Below, piece by piece: positions 31,973 through 44,784 of a stretch of 64,000 nt of DNA. A program made the position numbers and the translations under genes. The notes under the pieces were generated by a model that worked only from the letters and a program-made list of their open reading frames with translations, made no database searches and was not told the origin of the DNA. The stretch covers positions 65,920,290-65,984,289 of the forward strand of contig NC_065537.1 in assembly GCF_932294415.1 (NCBI RefSeq), in the 5' to 3' direction. The stretch comes from Quercus robur. Taxonomy: Eukaryota; Streptophyta; Magnoliopsida; Fagales; Fagaceae. Every line of letters starts with the position of its first letter. The stretch's first letter is position 1.

Positions 31973-33360
31973 ATCATGGCTCCATTTAGTGTTTCCAAAT
32001 GCTTGATATGGTTTAATTTTTTGAACTAAACCAACAAATTATGGATGTTCGGCATTGGGTGTGGCAGAGTTGCAAATAGGTATTTTGCTTTGTATGATTT
32101 AAGTTATACCCACATCGTTCCATATATTAGATTTTCTTTTTTGTCATTCCACTTTTATTTCACATACTTTTCATGTTGTTATTATGCACATCAAATGTAT
32201 TGTCACTCAAATGTCATTTACTTTCCAATTTGTAAGTGCATGGGTTTAACTTATTTAAAACAAGTAAATTATTAATTATTTATAGAAAGAATAATTTTTT
32301 TTAATCACTAATTACCTTGATAATTGATGACCATGATGAATATAGAAACAAAAATACCTAAGCTAATATTAAGTCAACAAGCCACCGCGCGCTCACTTTT
32401 GGTGTGGTAGTCACTTCACAAGTATAAAATTCTTGTACAGTGGGGGAGGGGGGAGGGGAAGAATTTAAGTATCTAGAAAGGAACTTCACACATATATACA
32501 CTTAAATAAAGTTAGAGTAAAATTGCTATCTTTCTTTATTCTTTATTTATTTTATTTTTTTTTTTTTAAACTAGTAATTCAACAAAGTTATTAGCCAATA
32601 TAAAGAAATTTAATAGTGTAACATCATCTAGAAGTTACGCGATGTAATTGAATTTGGCCTACCATTAATCAATTATGAATAATATAATTCATTGTATAAA
32701 TTAGTTTCTGAGACTTCTACCAACAATATTTAGTTGAAAGAAGTTCCAATTTGGGGTTAGTTTTCATTAGTCTTGGAAGTATTTTAGTCATTTTAGTCAT
32801 TTTGGTATAATTAGAAGTTTATGTTGTGTTTTTGTGATTTGAAAGATATTTGGTGGAATTAAGGGGTTTAGTGTGTTTTTTTTTTTTTTTGATAATTTAA
32901 ATAATATTTGGCTAATTATATATTTTTAATAAACTTTAGGGGTCTTTTCAAAAATTTGGAAAGCTAGGCATTTGACATTCGTGTAAGGGTTGGCCTTAAG
33001 GCTGGGGCAAGCTTTGGTTTAAACTTTAACCTTAGTGGGCTTCAAGAGTTGATGTGCTTTTACTTAGGGATTGACTTTGATTATTGGGCCAAACATTGGT
33101 TTAAGTTAGTGGGCTTCTAACTTAAACTATTTATGGGCTTTTGTTTAGGTGTTTGGGGCAAGTGGGTTTGGTTCAACATTTTGTTTAGTTCTAAAATGTA
33201 TGGGCAAGTGGGGAATTTTCAAAATTAAATGGGTTTTGGTGATGAACTAGTCCAGTCATGGGCTCAATTTTAAAAATTACATTAATATTGTGCCATGTTC
33301 GTGTGAATATGTGTTTTTTATGTGTTGCTGGAAAATGTTATATAATTAATTAAAATATAT
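31973..33360 (+). repeat. duplicate unit C (shortened)
   Basis: Starts with a phrase shared with unit A (CAAATGCTTGATATGGTTTAA at 8978 in A and 31998 here), runs through an exon 3 relic, and then lacks most of the intron 3-derived part before rejoining units A/B near 32750. It is more diverged than A is from B. No ORF of interest. Confidence 0.65.
32705..32747 (+). pseudogene. relic of monooxygenase exon 3 (unit C)
   Basis: Third decayed copy of the exon, with TTTAGTTGAAAGAAGTTCC as in units A and B plus additional small deletions and loss of the donor region. Confidence 0.6.
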
Positions 33361-34084
33361 ATAATGTAAAATTTGTAGGGCATGTGTTGTTTAAAATTAT
33401 TTTCTATGTTTATAAGTTTTATGTAATAGAACATATAATGTATTTTACATTCAACAACAATACACACACATGTATATGTGTGTATGTGTGTGTGTGAAAA
33501 ACTAATTTAATAAAAGATTTAAATTACATAATTATAATATTGTTTTATATAAATGGACAAGATGTTGTAAAGGGCTTTTTTTTGTAATAAAAAAAATTTT
33601 CATAATCGGTTAACTAATTTGAACATATCCAAGAATGTTAAAATTAAAAGAAGTACAACCTTATTCCATGAAGCACATGTAACATGTTACAATAATTTTA
33701 ATGATTATATGAGTTTAGAATTGTAGCACTTTTTTTCTTTTTGAATATAAGTATAATGCCTCTATTATTGAAATTTGAATTTTAAGTTTAGGATTGTATC
33801 ATTTTTATTGCTTTTTTTTGGCCCAAATATCTAATTTATAATGCATATTTTGTTTGTATTTTTTAGCCTTAAACTAAAGATTTTGACCTAGATAAAATAA
33901 AATTTCATATTTTTCTACCCAAAAATTAAATTCATTCCATGATTTTATAGAGGGTTTTCAGAAATTGGTTTGGCATTCAAAGCATTTTTCAAATTTTTAT
34001 GATTTTTTCTATTTTCTAACTTCCGAAAATCATAAAAAATATATATATATATATATATATATGTTGAATCTAGCCATGAAATTT
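33361..34084. other. AT-rich intergenic stretch
   Basis: Contains short TG/TA microsatellites (about 33475-33495 and 34038-34062) and poly-T runs. I see no gene or clear repeat border. Confidence 0.5.
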
Positions 34085-34275
34085 TTACAACTTCAATGGT
34101 GGAGTTTTCTAGGCCCTAGCAGCCTCGCATGGGACGCAGCCAACACCATGGCATACCCGGGTGCACGCTGCCTAGGCCACGGCAACCTAGCATAGGCATG
34201 CAACCAAAGCCGTGGCATACACGCTGCTTAGGCCCTAGCAGCCCCGCATGGGCACGCAGCCAAGTCTATGTCATA
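34085..34275 (+). repeat. GC-rich short tandem duplication
   Basis: Stands out from its AT-rich surroundings. The words AGGCCCTAGCAGCC, GCATGGG, ACGCAGCCAA and GGCATAC recur with a period near 65-70 and again near 135. Not coding in any convincing way. Confidence 0.65.
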
Positions 34276-34319
34276 CACGTAGGGAAAAGAAATTGAGCAC
34301 AAAAAAAGGCAACTAAAAA

Positions 34320-34600
34320 AAAAAATCAATTGAAGGCCCAATTAGTCTAAAATGAACTGAAGGGGACCAAATGGACCGAAGTAGGCCAAATGGATTGAAG
34401 TGAACAGAATGAACCGAAGTGGAAAGACTGCACCAAAGTGGATTGAATGGACTGAAGTGGAAAGATTGGACCAAAGTGAATACAAAGGACCGAATGTGCC
34501 GAATTAGATTTAATTGGACCGAATTAAACCAAATGGCCCGAAGTGGACCGAATTAGACCAAATGACCCAAAGTGGACCAGATTAGACTGAAATGCTATGT
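34320..34600 (+). repeat. degenerate minisatellite (GGACCGAA type)
   Basis: A string of variants of AATGGACCGAAGTGGA with spacing of roughly 10-21 bases. Individual units differ by one to three bases, so it is an old array. Confidence 0.7.
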
Positions 34601-35084
34601 TTATGTGGCTTAAAAAGAGTGTAACAATAATAGATGTTACATTTTAGATTTTAGAGATTATTTTTATTTTTAAGAATTACATGTACTAAAATTTGTACTA
34701 ACTACAATATCACCGAAAAATAATTAGTAATTTGTTTAATATATTGCTGATGTGAAACTAAAAATTAAATGAAAACATTTATAAAACACATTATTTGAAA
34801 TATTTTATTGTTTGATTCATATTAATTTTTTTTTAAAAAAAAACTTAAGTGACCTTTCTTTTTTTTAAGATTTGATCTTAAATGACTTCATGTACTAATG
34901 TATTTGGACAAAATAATTAAATTAACTCATTTAACACCATCCTCTGCAAACTTAACAGAAACAAAATTTGTGTTTGTATTGTATGTTATATTGTTATACA
35001 AAGAGTACAATCGTTAAAAAGAATCAAATTTAGCCCATTTCAATGTTACCTAATCATACAAAAATCTTGTTGTCAAAACTAAAA
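34601..35084. other. downstream flank of the At4g22030-like pseudogene
   Basis: AT-rich. From about 34980 it matches the 3' flank of the intact gene (29320-29454: TATACAAAGAGTACAAT), marking the edge of the duplicated segment. Confidence 0.6.
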
Positions 35085-36325
35085 TTAGAAAAGCTTGCTT
35101 GCAAATTCATCAATTGAAGTTCCCTCTCTTCGGGAATAAGCAGATTTTCGCGCAAGTTCTTTTAGCTGTGACAAGCTTCTTCCAAACTTCAAAGCCACCT
35201 TCATCTCAAACAATTCCCCATTCTCTCTTTTTTCTAAATCTTTTTCTTCAAGTGTGCCTTCAATTGATTCTTCCAATAGGCGAAAGAAGCCAGCGTTGTT
35301 TCTATACGTCTCAAACACCATTCCAACTTGTCCACCATGCTCAAAAGCATTAACAGCACTTCCTAATGCCCCAGCAGCCACCGCTATTATCGCTGCCCAT
35401 GATCCATTACCCACAAAAGTGGAACCAATGGCAGCAATGCCAGTGAGTAATGGGCCTGAGATAGCTAAAATCCTGTTGATCTTCAACGCCAAGTTGCCTA
35501 GCCTTGCATAGTCTTTAATGTCTTTTCTCTTCACCACTTCAATAATATCTCTCATTTCAACTTCCAGCTCCTCACTCCAACCATTCTTCGCCATCTTATG
35601 AAATTTACCTTCTTGTGCTTTGGTTTTGTTCTGTGATTGTTCTGATGGCCACCAAACAGCAGGTTCAAACTTTGAAGGAAACTTTTCGAGCATTGCTCCT
35701 AGCAAGGGAAGTGGGAAGGCTTTATCAAGAGCCAAGACCTTCTCCATCACAATTTTCACATCATCTTGAGTTGAAGTGCCAAGAGTGAGGATAGTTTCGA
35801 TTTGGCTTTGGAGTTGCTTGAACAATCTGGTAGCATTACGTTGTTCCTCAGCAAGTTGTGAGGGCTGAATTTTGTTCATTGTAAGTAACAATCCTGTGGC
35901 TGCAGCCTGCAGAGTACAGTAGCGCGGACGATAATTTCAAAGACAATAGAGGCATTCCAGCGCCTCCAATTGCTCCAACACCAGTTAAGGTTGCAGCAGT
36001 AAGTTATCATGTTGATAGAGTTCAAAAGAAGTGTGTTCCAATTGTCACGTTGCTTTCCAATGTTATTGTGCATCTCTACCCTATCCGCTACAGCTTCTAA
36101 TAGAGCATAAAGTTGGGGTATTTGCAATACTAGTGGAGTTGTATGATTCAACGTCAATTGGGACTGTTTTTGTAAACCCAGCCCTTATGTTCATTCCTCA
36201 ACCACAGTTCTTGTTGGCATTTTTGGAACTGACATAGGGACTCTTGGAAGTTTTGGGACAGGAATAGCAGCACTGGTTTTCTTTGAAGAAGGGACTATGA
36301 GAGGTGCTGCTTGTTGGGAAGCCAT
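35085..36325 (-). pseudogene. At4g22030-like paralogue, frameshifted
   Basis: Nearly identical to the gene at 29455-30690 along its whole length, including TATA box and 5' flank. Compared with that gene it shows at least four indels: one base lost near 36193, one gained near 36116, two lost near 36003, and seven gained near 35905, the last a local CTGCAG-type duplication. The last 268 codons (35891-35085) remain open with conservative changes, so loss is recent. Truncated expression from an internal ATG is possible but unsupported. Confidence 0.85.
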
Positions 36326-36417
36326 TTGATTGAGGTTGTCTCTTTGGTTATTTTCTTTGTCTTCGGGGGATGAGAGGTTGAGAATGGAGGTAGATAGGCA
36401 TGTGGACTGTGGAGTCT

Positions 36418-36425
36418 TATTTATA
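36418..36425 (-). promoter_or_regulatory. TATA box upstream of the paralogous pseudogene
   Basis: TATAAATA on the minus strand, about 93 bp from the old start codon; counterpart of 30770-30777. Confidence 0.55.
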
Positions 36426-36455
36426 CCAACGAAATATAACTGATAAGGAGTCAAA

Positions 36456-37015
36456 TATGGAAAATGTTGATTGGTGACTGGCTCGACTTAGCCCAATTGG
36501 CTGACCCATTCCCTCTTCATAATTTTCAAATTCAAAGTTTGCTCTCTTTGCTTGGGTCTTTCATACCACGTAGTAAAAACTTTTTACTTCAAACCTGGTT
36601 GCTATTTGACCAATGTTGCCTGGTCAATTTCTACAAGTCAAAAAACAAAAATGCCACTAGAACTATTATACCCCTTCAGGCCAGGCATGCACTCTTGTAA
36701 ATTTTAGTATTTACTGTGAATCCGATGGAGAAAGAAACAGTGAGGTTTAGTAAAATACTAAATTTTATTGACATAGGAGAAATATAAAAAAAGGGAAATG
36801 AAGCCTTTAATATTTCTAATGGAGATATACGAGATCCAAATCCATTAACCGTCAATTATCGATGCAACAGATAGCTCCATGTCTAAAATATAGCCTATAT
36901 ATTATGAAGACAATCATGCCTCTCATCATAGGTTAATTATGTTCATAGTAAATAAAATGGCTACACTCAAGGGAAACACTAAGAAATTTTCCTATATAAT
37001 AGGAAATCCCCCCCC

Positions 37016-37050
<35 letters not shown>

Positions 37051-38891
37051 CACAAAAAATGTGGTGAATATTAACTTAAGTGTTGAAGAAGTTTAGGCCA
37101 GCACACCCTTTAAATTCGCATCACATGAGGTTATCACGCAATAAAAGAATAAATTGATCTTTTTCCTTTTCGTATGCAATACAGTGCTTTGTCCAAGGTT
37201 GTATGAAGGCTTAATTTTGATTTTTCATTTTCAATACAGTGCTTCATTTGCAATACATTCATTCACAGGATCATCCTAAAATAATTTTGATTAATTCCAA
37301 AGGGATTAATTTAAAATTAATATATAGAAAGATTAATTCATATTGGTTGAACTTTTTATTTATGATGGACATTTGAGTACCAGATGATTCCAAGTGGATA
37401 ATGCACAAATTCTTTAATTAATTATTTGACATATTTTTTTATCTTGTTGGATAATTTATATATCTTGATTAATTAAAGAAAAGTTTTAATTGTGAAAGAA
37501 CACAATCAAGAAAGAGTCTATAAAAGCTTAAAGACTTGAATTATCACTTAAACATTATACGAATTCATACTAAAATATATAATAAGGAGGGGGCTCAGGG
37601 TTGATCAACACTTTCAAGGGGGGAAAAAACCTCTATGTATTAATTGAAGATGTATCCTAACTGAAACTGATCCAAAAGTTCACCCTAGCATAAGAAATTG
37701 ACCATCTAGCATAAGAAATGACCCACAGTGAGAACAGTTGGTGCATTTTAATATTGATTTACGAATAAATTGAAAGTATTCTTATGCTATTTATTTATAT
37801 TGATTTTTGTGGATCCAACAAAAACCATGACTCGAAGTAGACAAGAATTTGGTTAGGGATGAAATCTCTTTTTTTTTTTGGTTGAAAGTTAGGGATGAAA
37901 TCCTAATGTGGCGTGATCTTAAGATGTGGTTTCGGTAGTCAGAATTTTTGGATTTGTTTTAAGTATTGAAAAATGGAACTCATAATAATATCAATTTTCC
38001 TCTTAGGTCATAGAATGGCGATTTTGGCTTCCGAGCGAGACTAAACGAAAGTTACAAAATGAGGTGCCTACACCCATTAACCATACCCACAAAATTCCAT
38101 ACTTTTGCTTTTGCACCTTTTGCCACACACACAAATGCTATCTTGAGATCCTTAGGATTCACCCATTGACACAAAATATTAGTTATTTCTTAAGATATGC
38201 TATTGTCATCATCATCAAAGGAGCAAAGTGTACATCAAACGTACAATTCCTCTAACCAATTTATAAGGTCAGTGTGTGGATGTGAAGAGAAGACAAAGAT
38301 CAGTGATTAAAGAAGTTTGAGAGAGCAAGGAGGCATAGAGATCGGTTTGTGCAATTTTTAGATCCGCCCATTGCTTATGCAGCGAAGTGTGCTTGCAAGT
38401 AAATTTTGAGTCCCATAGCTAATTAGGATTCTTTTGCTTAATTATGTTTTTCTTTATAATTTTTTTTTAAAAGTACAAAAACTTGTGGTTAGAATAGGGT
38501 GTTCTTGTTAATATAGCTTATTGTTAAATTCATTATATTCTTCTTTTGGACTTGATATGTTTGTTTTTTGTGTTGATTTAATGCCATAATCATACATTCA
38601 TATATATATATATATATATATAATATTTTAACATGATTCATTCATTCTCCCCCAAAAAAAGAGATTCATTCATTGAGATGGTAGATCTAATCATATCATT
38701 CTATTGTTTGGGTATATCTCAAGTAGATTTGTAAATCCATGCACTTATGAATTATGATAGCATGTGTCACTACATAAATATTAGCCTCATCACACACGAA
38801 TCGCGCATGGAATGAGAATTTTTTTTTTTTTTTTTTTTGGTTTAATGTCATAATTTTCCATTCATTTCAATTTTTAAATTATGACACAACT

Positions 38892-38935
<44 letters not shown>

Positions 38936-38957
38936 TAAAGCTGTTATTTTGAGAGAT
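36456..38957. other. intergenic region, no gene seen
   Basis: The first 220 bp belong to the duplicated flank of the At4g22030-like gene. A homopolymer block (C then A) lies at about 37008-37049, an AT microsatellite near 38600, and a run of about 43 A at about 38894-38932. Nothing else could be named. Confidence 0.55.
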
Positions 38958-38960
38958 TAA

Positions 38961-39086
38961 GGGTCTATTTGGTATATGTGTTTAAACACATGTTTTTAGT
39001 TTTTAAACAATATTATACGTATTTTCACACACCTTTTTACTCATACGTATTTCTAAAAAATATAAACAACGTTACCAAACGGCCCC
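38961..39086 (+). mobile_element. Tourist/Harbinger-like MITE
   Basis: 126 bp with inverted ends GGGTCTATTTGGTA and (reverse complement) GGGGCCGTTTGGTA, flanked by the 3-bp duplication TAA (38958-38960 and 39087-39089). TWA targets and TTTGGT ends are typical of PIF/Harbinger MITEs. Confidence 0.65.
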
Positions 39087-39089
39087 TAA

Positions 39090-41180
39090 AGTGTTTAGAT
39101 TTAAAAAAAAAAACAGAAAAATTAAAGTGTTTTTCGAAGTGGACTGAGAGTTTTTTTTTTTTTTTTAATTTTTTGGATAAGTTTGCTATGAAGATATAGA
39201 TTAATAGGAGAGTGTCCTATTTTGTAGGTATTTTAAGTGGAGTTGGAGATATATTTTTACCAGTTTGTTCCTGTTAGACATATTGTCTAGGGGTATTTCT
39301 AAACAACATAAAAGTCCAATCCAAAGAAAAAAATCCTCTTATAGATAATATAGATGTTTCTCATGCCTTTTCCATGAAGATTTGTAGATCCGTGTACCTA
39401 GGTTAGCCATATAATGCAGATCTATTTTAACATGAATTTCTTATATGAAATCACAAGTTCATGCATCATTTATAAAAATTTCTAGCATATATATGTTTAA
39501 GTTTGCATCACATAAAACAGAATTCTAATTTTCATTGCTTAGCATCGTCCACATATCATCTATGATAGATATGTGCATTTTATTTTCATAAAAATGAGGT
39601 TATTTGACATAAAATGATGAAAATTCAGTTAGATTGTTAGATTTCTGGATTTGAGATCTAATCTAAATTCTTATGATAATATGTGAAATATGCTTATTCT
39701 TTATGTATAAAAACATCTACGCCATGTACCTTTCAAATTCTAATATGCGCTTGCATTTTCAAGTGATTGTGTTGATGTTCATGCTCTGATTGACCACCTT
39801 TGTAGTCCTTTGGATTAGCTTTCTAGTGCTACTTGTTCTGCCTCAATCCGATATTTTGGCCAAAAGTTACATGCAACACAATAAAGCCTGCATTGGTTGA
39901 AATCTGAACCCTAATTTGATTTGGCTTTAATGCGAATTTTCTTTGTTTACATGTTCCCTTTGGGCTTAAATTGAAATGGGTTGAACTTCTTTAACTTGAT
40001 TAAGATACACGTCAAAATTGAGTTTATTAGATATTCTTTATAAACAAATTTACTTGTGTACTTCTTGTGCAATTTGCACGTAAACTTGTGTGTTTTTATA
40101 GAGCTTGCTGCTAGAATCACTTTCAAACTCCATTAAAAGACTTTTTTTAAGAAAGTTTCAACTTATTGCATCCGCTCTTAATAATAACTTTTTATCATCA
40201 GATTAAGATACCAATCAGTTTTTGGTATAAACAGGAATTAAATCCCAGATTTCTTATTAAACTAATTGAAATACACTCCATTAAAATACTTATTAATGCG
40301 TTAAAACTCATTTGAAGTAAAAATTAATTATTGAATATTATTCCAAAGCCATACAATAGAATGCATTGATCAACACAAAATAAGTACAATAATGTTTTTT
40401 TTTTAATTTTAATAATGATATAAATATGGAAAGTTAAGCTAGTATTATAAAGTATTATGATATATCAAGTAAATACCTGGCCCAAGAAATATTTATTTAG
40501 CTACTAGCACCATTCATTTGCATGAGTATTGCTGACTAGGCAAGATGCATATTTTTCCTCAGTCAATAATTTATCTCATGGAAAACTAAAAAACAAACAA
40601 CTGATACATTCAATTACAAACACATGTGAGATCACTTGTGTTTTTTTTTTTTTTTTTTTTTTTGGAGAATCACATGTGAGATCACTTTTTGCTTATTTAT
40701 TTATTTTTATTTTTATTTTTTTGAGCAAAACAAGAGAGATCACTTAGTTAAAGCAAATCATTGCCAACCTTAATATGACGCATATGCAACGGACCAAATT
40801 ATGTTGTGACTGTTGAGAAAATAAAAACAGAAAATAAATAAATAATTTGTCTCTCTTTAATTGTACAATAGAAGGCCTTTATATACAGGCATGAGGGAGT
40901 GTTGTACATGCAAAATATGAGCACAATAAGTAAAGTAAATTGGGTCTGAGCTCATTGGGCTAGGAAAGAGTGTTATACAAGCAAAAAAATGTGCACAATA
41001 AGTAAATTGGGCTAAGGCATGTGCGTTTAGTAAATATACTTTAACAGTGACAACAAGGCTACAATCTATATAGGCTCTAACTTTTCCACGAGCATACAAA
41101 GTACCAAGGTGTCAAATGGGTGGGTTTGAGTGGACATAATTAAATTGGGTACTTAAAACTCATTTACCCATTTATTGCAT
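39090..41180. other. intergenic region, no gene seen
   Basis: AT-rich with poly-T runs. A T tract near 40640-40663 is flanked on both sides by CACATGTGAGATCACTT, a small direct duplication. No ORF with recognisable content. Confidence 0.5.
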
Positions 41181-41249
41181 ATTTAACTAATTACTTTTAA
41201 CCCAAACCCGACCTAACCCAATTACTATGGGTAAAACCCAACCTACCCA

Positions 41250-41745
41250 ATAATCAAAATTATCAAAATGCCCCTAAAACTTGAAAATAACTAGAATACT
41301 CCTAAAGACCTTTAAAATTACCAAAATACTCCCTATACATAAAAAATAAAATAAAATAAAAGCCAAATATGCTCAAAAATCACTAAAAAAAAACAACCAA
41401 AATACCTCTGAAACCTAAAAATGACTAAAATATCTCTAAAACAAAAAAAAAAAAAAAAACAGACCAAAATACCTCCGAAACCTAAAAAATACCAAAATAC
41501 CCCCAAAACATAAAAAATTACCAAAATACCCTTGAAACCTAAAAATTGACCAAAAGACCCCTAAAACCTAAAAAATGACCAAAATACTCCCTAAACCTAA
41601 AAATTGATCGAAATACCCCCCAAAACCTAAATAAAAAGACCAAATTACCCCTAAAACCTAAAAAATTACCAAAATAACCCCTAAACCAAAAAAAAATGCC
41701 CAAAATAACCCCGAAACTTAAAAATTAACCAAAATAATTTTTTGA
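41250..41745 (+). repeat. degenerate A-rich minisatellite, about 27-30 bp period
   Basis: Repeats of ACCAAAATACCCCTAAAACC with A-rich linkers (CTAAAAAATG), roughly 16 units with many base changes. Open frames on the minus strand here are made by the repeat and are not genes. Confidence 0.8.
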
Positions 41746-41962
41746 GAATACCAAATAATTTTCTTGCTATTAATGATATAAATACAAACAATTATCTTTT
41801 ATTTTCAGATAGGTGCAACTAGAAGTTAATTATGTTAAAATATTTTACAGGTAGATCAACAAAAATAATGATTATTGGTGAGTTTTCTGTTGGCCATTTT
41901 TGAAAATTTACAATAATTTTTTTTTTCTAGACTTAGGAATATGTTAACATGCAATTTCCACC

Positions 41963-43055
41963 TTGGGGTCATTTCTTTTGGAACTAGTTGTATATGTACT
42001 CTACCATGTCTATTGCTATGACAAAATAGAAAAAGAAAATCAAGCAAGGATTGAAAGGTTTTTGGAGGATTACAGAGCTCTCAAACCCACAAGCTACTCA
42101 TATAATGATGTCAAAAGGATTATAAATCAATTTACAAAGAAGTGAGGACAAGGAGCCTACAGAAGGGTGTTCAAAGGAAAGCTTTCAAATGAAATCCATG
42201 TTGCCATGAAGATCTTGAACAATTCCAAGGGCAATGGGGAAGAATTCATAAATGAAGTGGGAACAATGGGTAGAATCCACCATGTTAATGTGGTTCACTA
42301 GTGGATCTAGAAGGGCATTAGTTCATGGGTTCTTAGCAAATAATTCACTAGAGAAGTTCATTTCCTTAGTAGATTCTAATCGTTTCCTTGACTAGGAAAA
42401 ACTACAAGACATTGCTCTTGGCATAGCAAAAGGAATCAAATATCTTCACCAAGGATATGATCAAAAAATTCTCCATCTTGATATTAAACCTCATAATATT
42501 TTGCTAGACCGAAATTTTAATCCAAAAATTTCTAGTTTTGGTCTAGCCAAGTTGTGTGCAAAGGATTAGAGTGCAGTGTGCATGACCACAACTAAGGCGA
42601 CCGTGGGTTACATTGCACCCGATGTGTTCTTTAGGAACTTTGGGAGCGTGTCTTACAAATCAAATATTTACAGTTTTAGAATATTGTTGCTTGAAATGGT
42701 CAGAGGTAGGAAAAATGTTGGTGTAATCGTGGAGAATATATACTAGGCAAATAGATTTTTCATAATGGATATACAATATGTTAGAGAAAAAGGAAGACCT
42801 ATGAGTCTATGATAAGGGTAATGGAGATGCTAAAATTGCAAAGAAACTAGCGATTGTGGGACTCTGGTGCACCCAATGGCACCTATTGGATCGTCCTTCC
42901 ATGAAAGTTGGGGTTCAAATGTAGGAGGATGATGGAGATAACTTGACAATGGCTCCAAATCCCTTTGCCTCTACAGGCCCTACAATAATCAATGCAAGTA
43001 TGCCTGCAAGGCATCTAAACCTAGATTTAGAAGTCATCCCTAAATTAGATTAAGT
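41963..43055 (+). pseudogene. LRK10-like (rust resistance Lr10 type) receptor kinase, C-terminal part, dead
   Basis: A short intact stretch (41963-42142) gives a hydrophobic segment then IERFLEDYRALKPTSYSY, the juxtamembrane signature I associate with LRK10-like kinases. After a TGA (42143-42145), kinase sequence continues in pieces: GQGAYRRVFKGKL with VAMK, GEEFINEVGTMGRIHH, the catalytic loop [21 protein letters not shown] where the family has DFG, and GYIAPDVF for the usual GYIAPE. The metal-binding Asp of DFG is therefore Ser. Multiple stops and frameshifts run to 43055. The extracellular domain is absent, and I see only decayed sequence upstream. Confidence 0.85.
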
Positions 43056-43080
43056 ATTTTTTTATAGGCCAAAAACGAAT

Positions 43081-44073
43081 TGACCCCTTGTGATGAATTA
43101 ATTGAATAATTAGCCAAGTTCATTAATTAATCAAATTAACATGCAAATGCGTGGTAACACAAACAAATCACCAATTAAACTAAATACAGTGGAAAATAAA
43201 TTGACACGGTGATTTGTTTACAAATGGAAAAAACCTACACGGCAAAAACCCTACCAGGTGATTTTAAGGTCATCACTCCCGAAATTCTATTATTATCACA
43301 ACAAGCAATTACAAGTAAAAGAATCATAGTATCTTATATCAACCTACAGTTGAACCCCTACCCCAATACCCAATTGGACTTGTTCTGTAGTGACAATTTC
43401 TCCTTTTGATGCACGGCTCCCAGTACATGACTAACCAATTGCGCGGATCCCAGTACGTAATTTCAATCACCAACTAGAGAAGGTTGTTGGCTGCAAAGTT
43501 CTTTAGTTTATCTCAACGATGAAGATCCAGAAGATGTTTCGTCACAAAACCCTACGATGCACAAATACAGCAATTTCTTCACATGAACAATAAACTAGGG
43601 CAAATTCTGTCTCCGGTCACAATTTGCTTGAACAAACTTGGCTCAACACTTTTGCAACTTGTGAACGCTTTGACGACCCTTAAAATAATCTTTTTATATC
43701 TTTAGGGTTGTGAGAAAAGAAAGCCTAAACACATAATCACGGATTAGAGTAAAAACAGATCAAAAATTCTATTTTTCATAAACCTCGACAGATACCCTAT
43801 TTGTCTAGCTACTGTCGAGCCACGGGGCTAGAATAGCTCTTCTAGCTCGATAGATGGCTAGCTGTCGAGTTTTAATGACAAGCACTTTTCAAACTTGAAT
43901 CTTAGACAGACTTGCATGGCTTCAACACTTGATCTTGAAAAAAAGTTTCTTGAAGTATTAAACACATCCTAGTTCTACCCAAATACAAGTAAAATGCGTT
44001 TTGTCAAAGGATTAGCCAATTATATAAAATAGTGACATATGTTCCTAACAAGTGAATCACATATGTCCCAACA
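43081..44073 (-). repeat. LTR-like sequence, possible solo LTR (copia type)
   Basis: On the minus strand it begins TGTTGGGACATATGTGATTC and ends near ...GGGGTCA, about 993 bp, with TATAAAAA at 43691-43698 in the right orientation. It directly follows the kinase pseudogene. No target duplication was found, so borders are tentative and it may be a truncated element. Confidence 0.5.
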
Positions 44074-44784
44074 TTTTTAAACTAGAGGTCCTCGATGATG
44101 ATATGGGTTGCAATCATGGTGTACTCAAGGATTATTAATCTTGCACTCACTTTAGCGACTTCAAGTTTTCTTATATAAGTATGACTATATGAGCAAGGCG
44201 ATTCTTATAAGAAAAAAAAAAAGTACCTCTTTATTTTATATATTTTTTTTATAATTTACTTAATTTTGGTGTAAGCAAGATTTGAATTTAACTCTTTTAT
44301 ATGAGAATAATTTTTTTTATACATTTGAGTTAATTGGAACTCATGAATCTATTAACTATTTCATTCTTTTGATAATGTGACAATGGGGTCAAGAGCTTGT
44401 AATTCAACTAACACTTCCTAGTAGTTCTAATGGAAACATCCAAGATTCAAATTCCCCTATTCGTAACTTTCTAATTAATAATAATAATAATAATTTGATA
44501 GTAGGATTTGGAAGGAAGAATTTAAATCCAGACATTTTCTTGGAAATACAAAAAAAAAAAAAAAAAAAAAAAACAATTACTATCACAAGTTTTTTATGAA
44601 TATATTAACCATTTGAAAAGCTATTCAAGTGTAAAAGGCCTTGTTCGATAGTCAAAGGCTCACCGACAATATGGACAACTTTGGTGTGGGCGTTGGGCAT
44701 GAAGTTCCATGCACCTTCATATCCAATTGAAACCATGACTCATGAGTCAACAGATAACTTTCATCCCTATTTTTGTTGCTTTCT
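44074..44784. other. intergenic stretch, no gene seen
   Basis: AT-rich with a TAA microsatellite near 44470-44494 and an A run near 44551-44573. Confidence 0.5.

Noticed and set aside
38894-38932. Poly-A run as a retroposon tail
   Set aside because: No coding or SINE-like sequence next to it and no target duplication; treated as a homopolymer.
41333-41524. Minus-strand Phe/Gly-rich ORF
   Set aside because: Lies entirely in the A-rich minisatellite; composition is that of the repeat.
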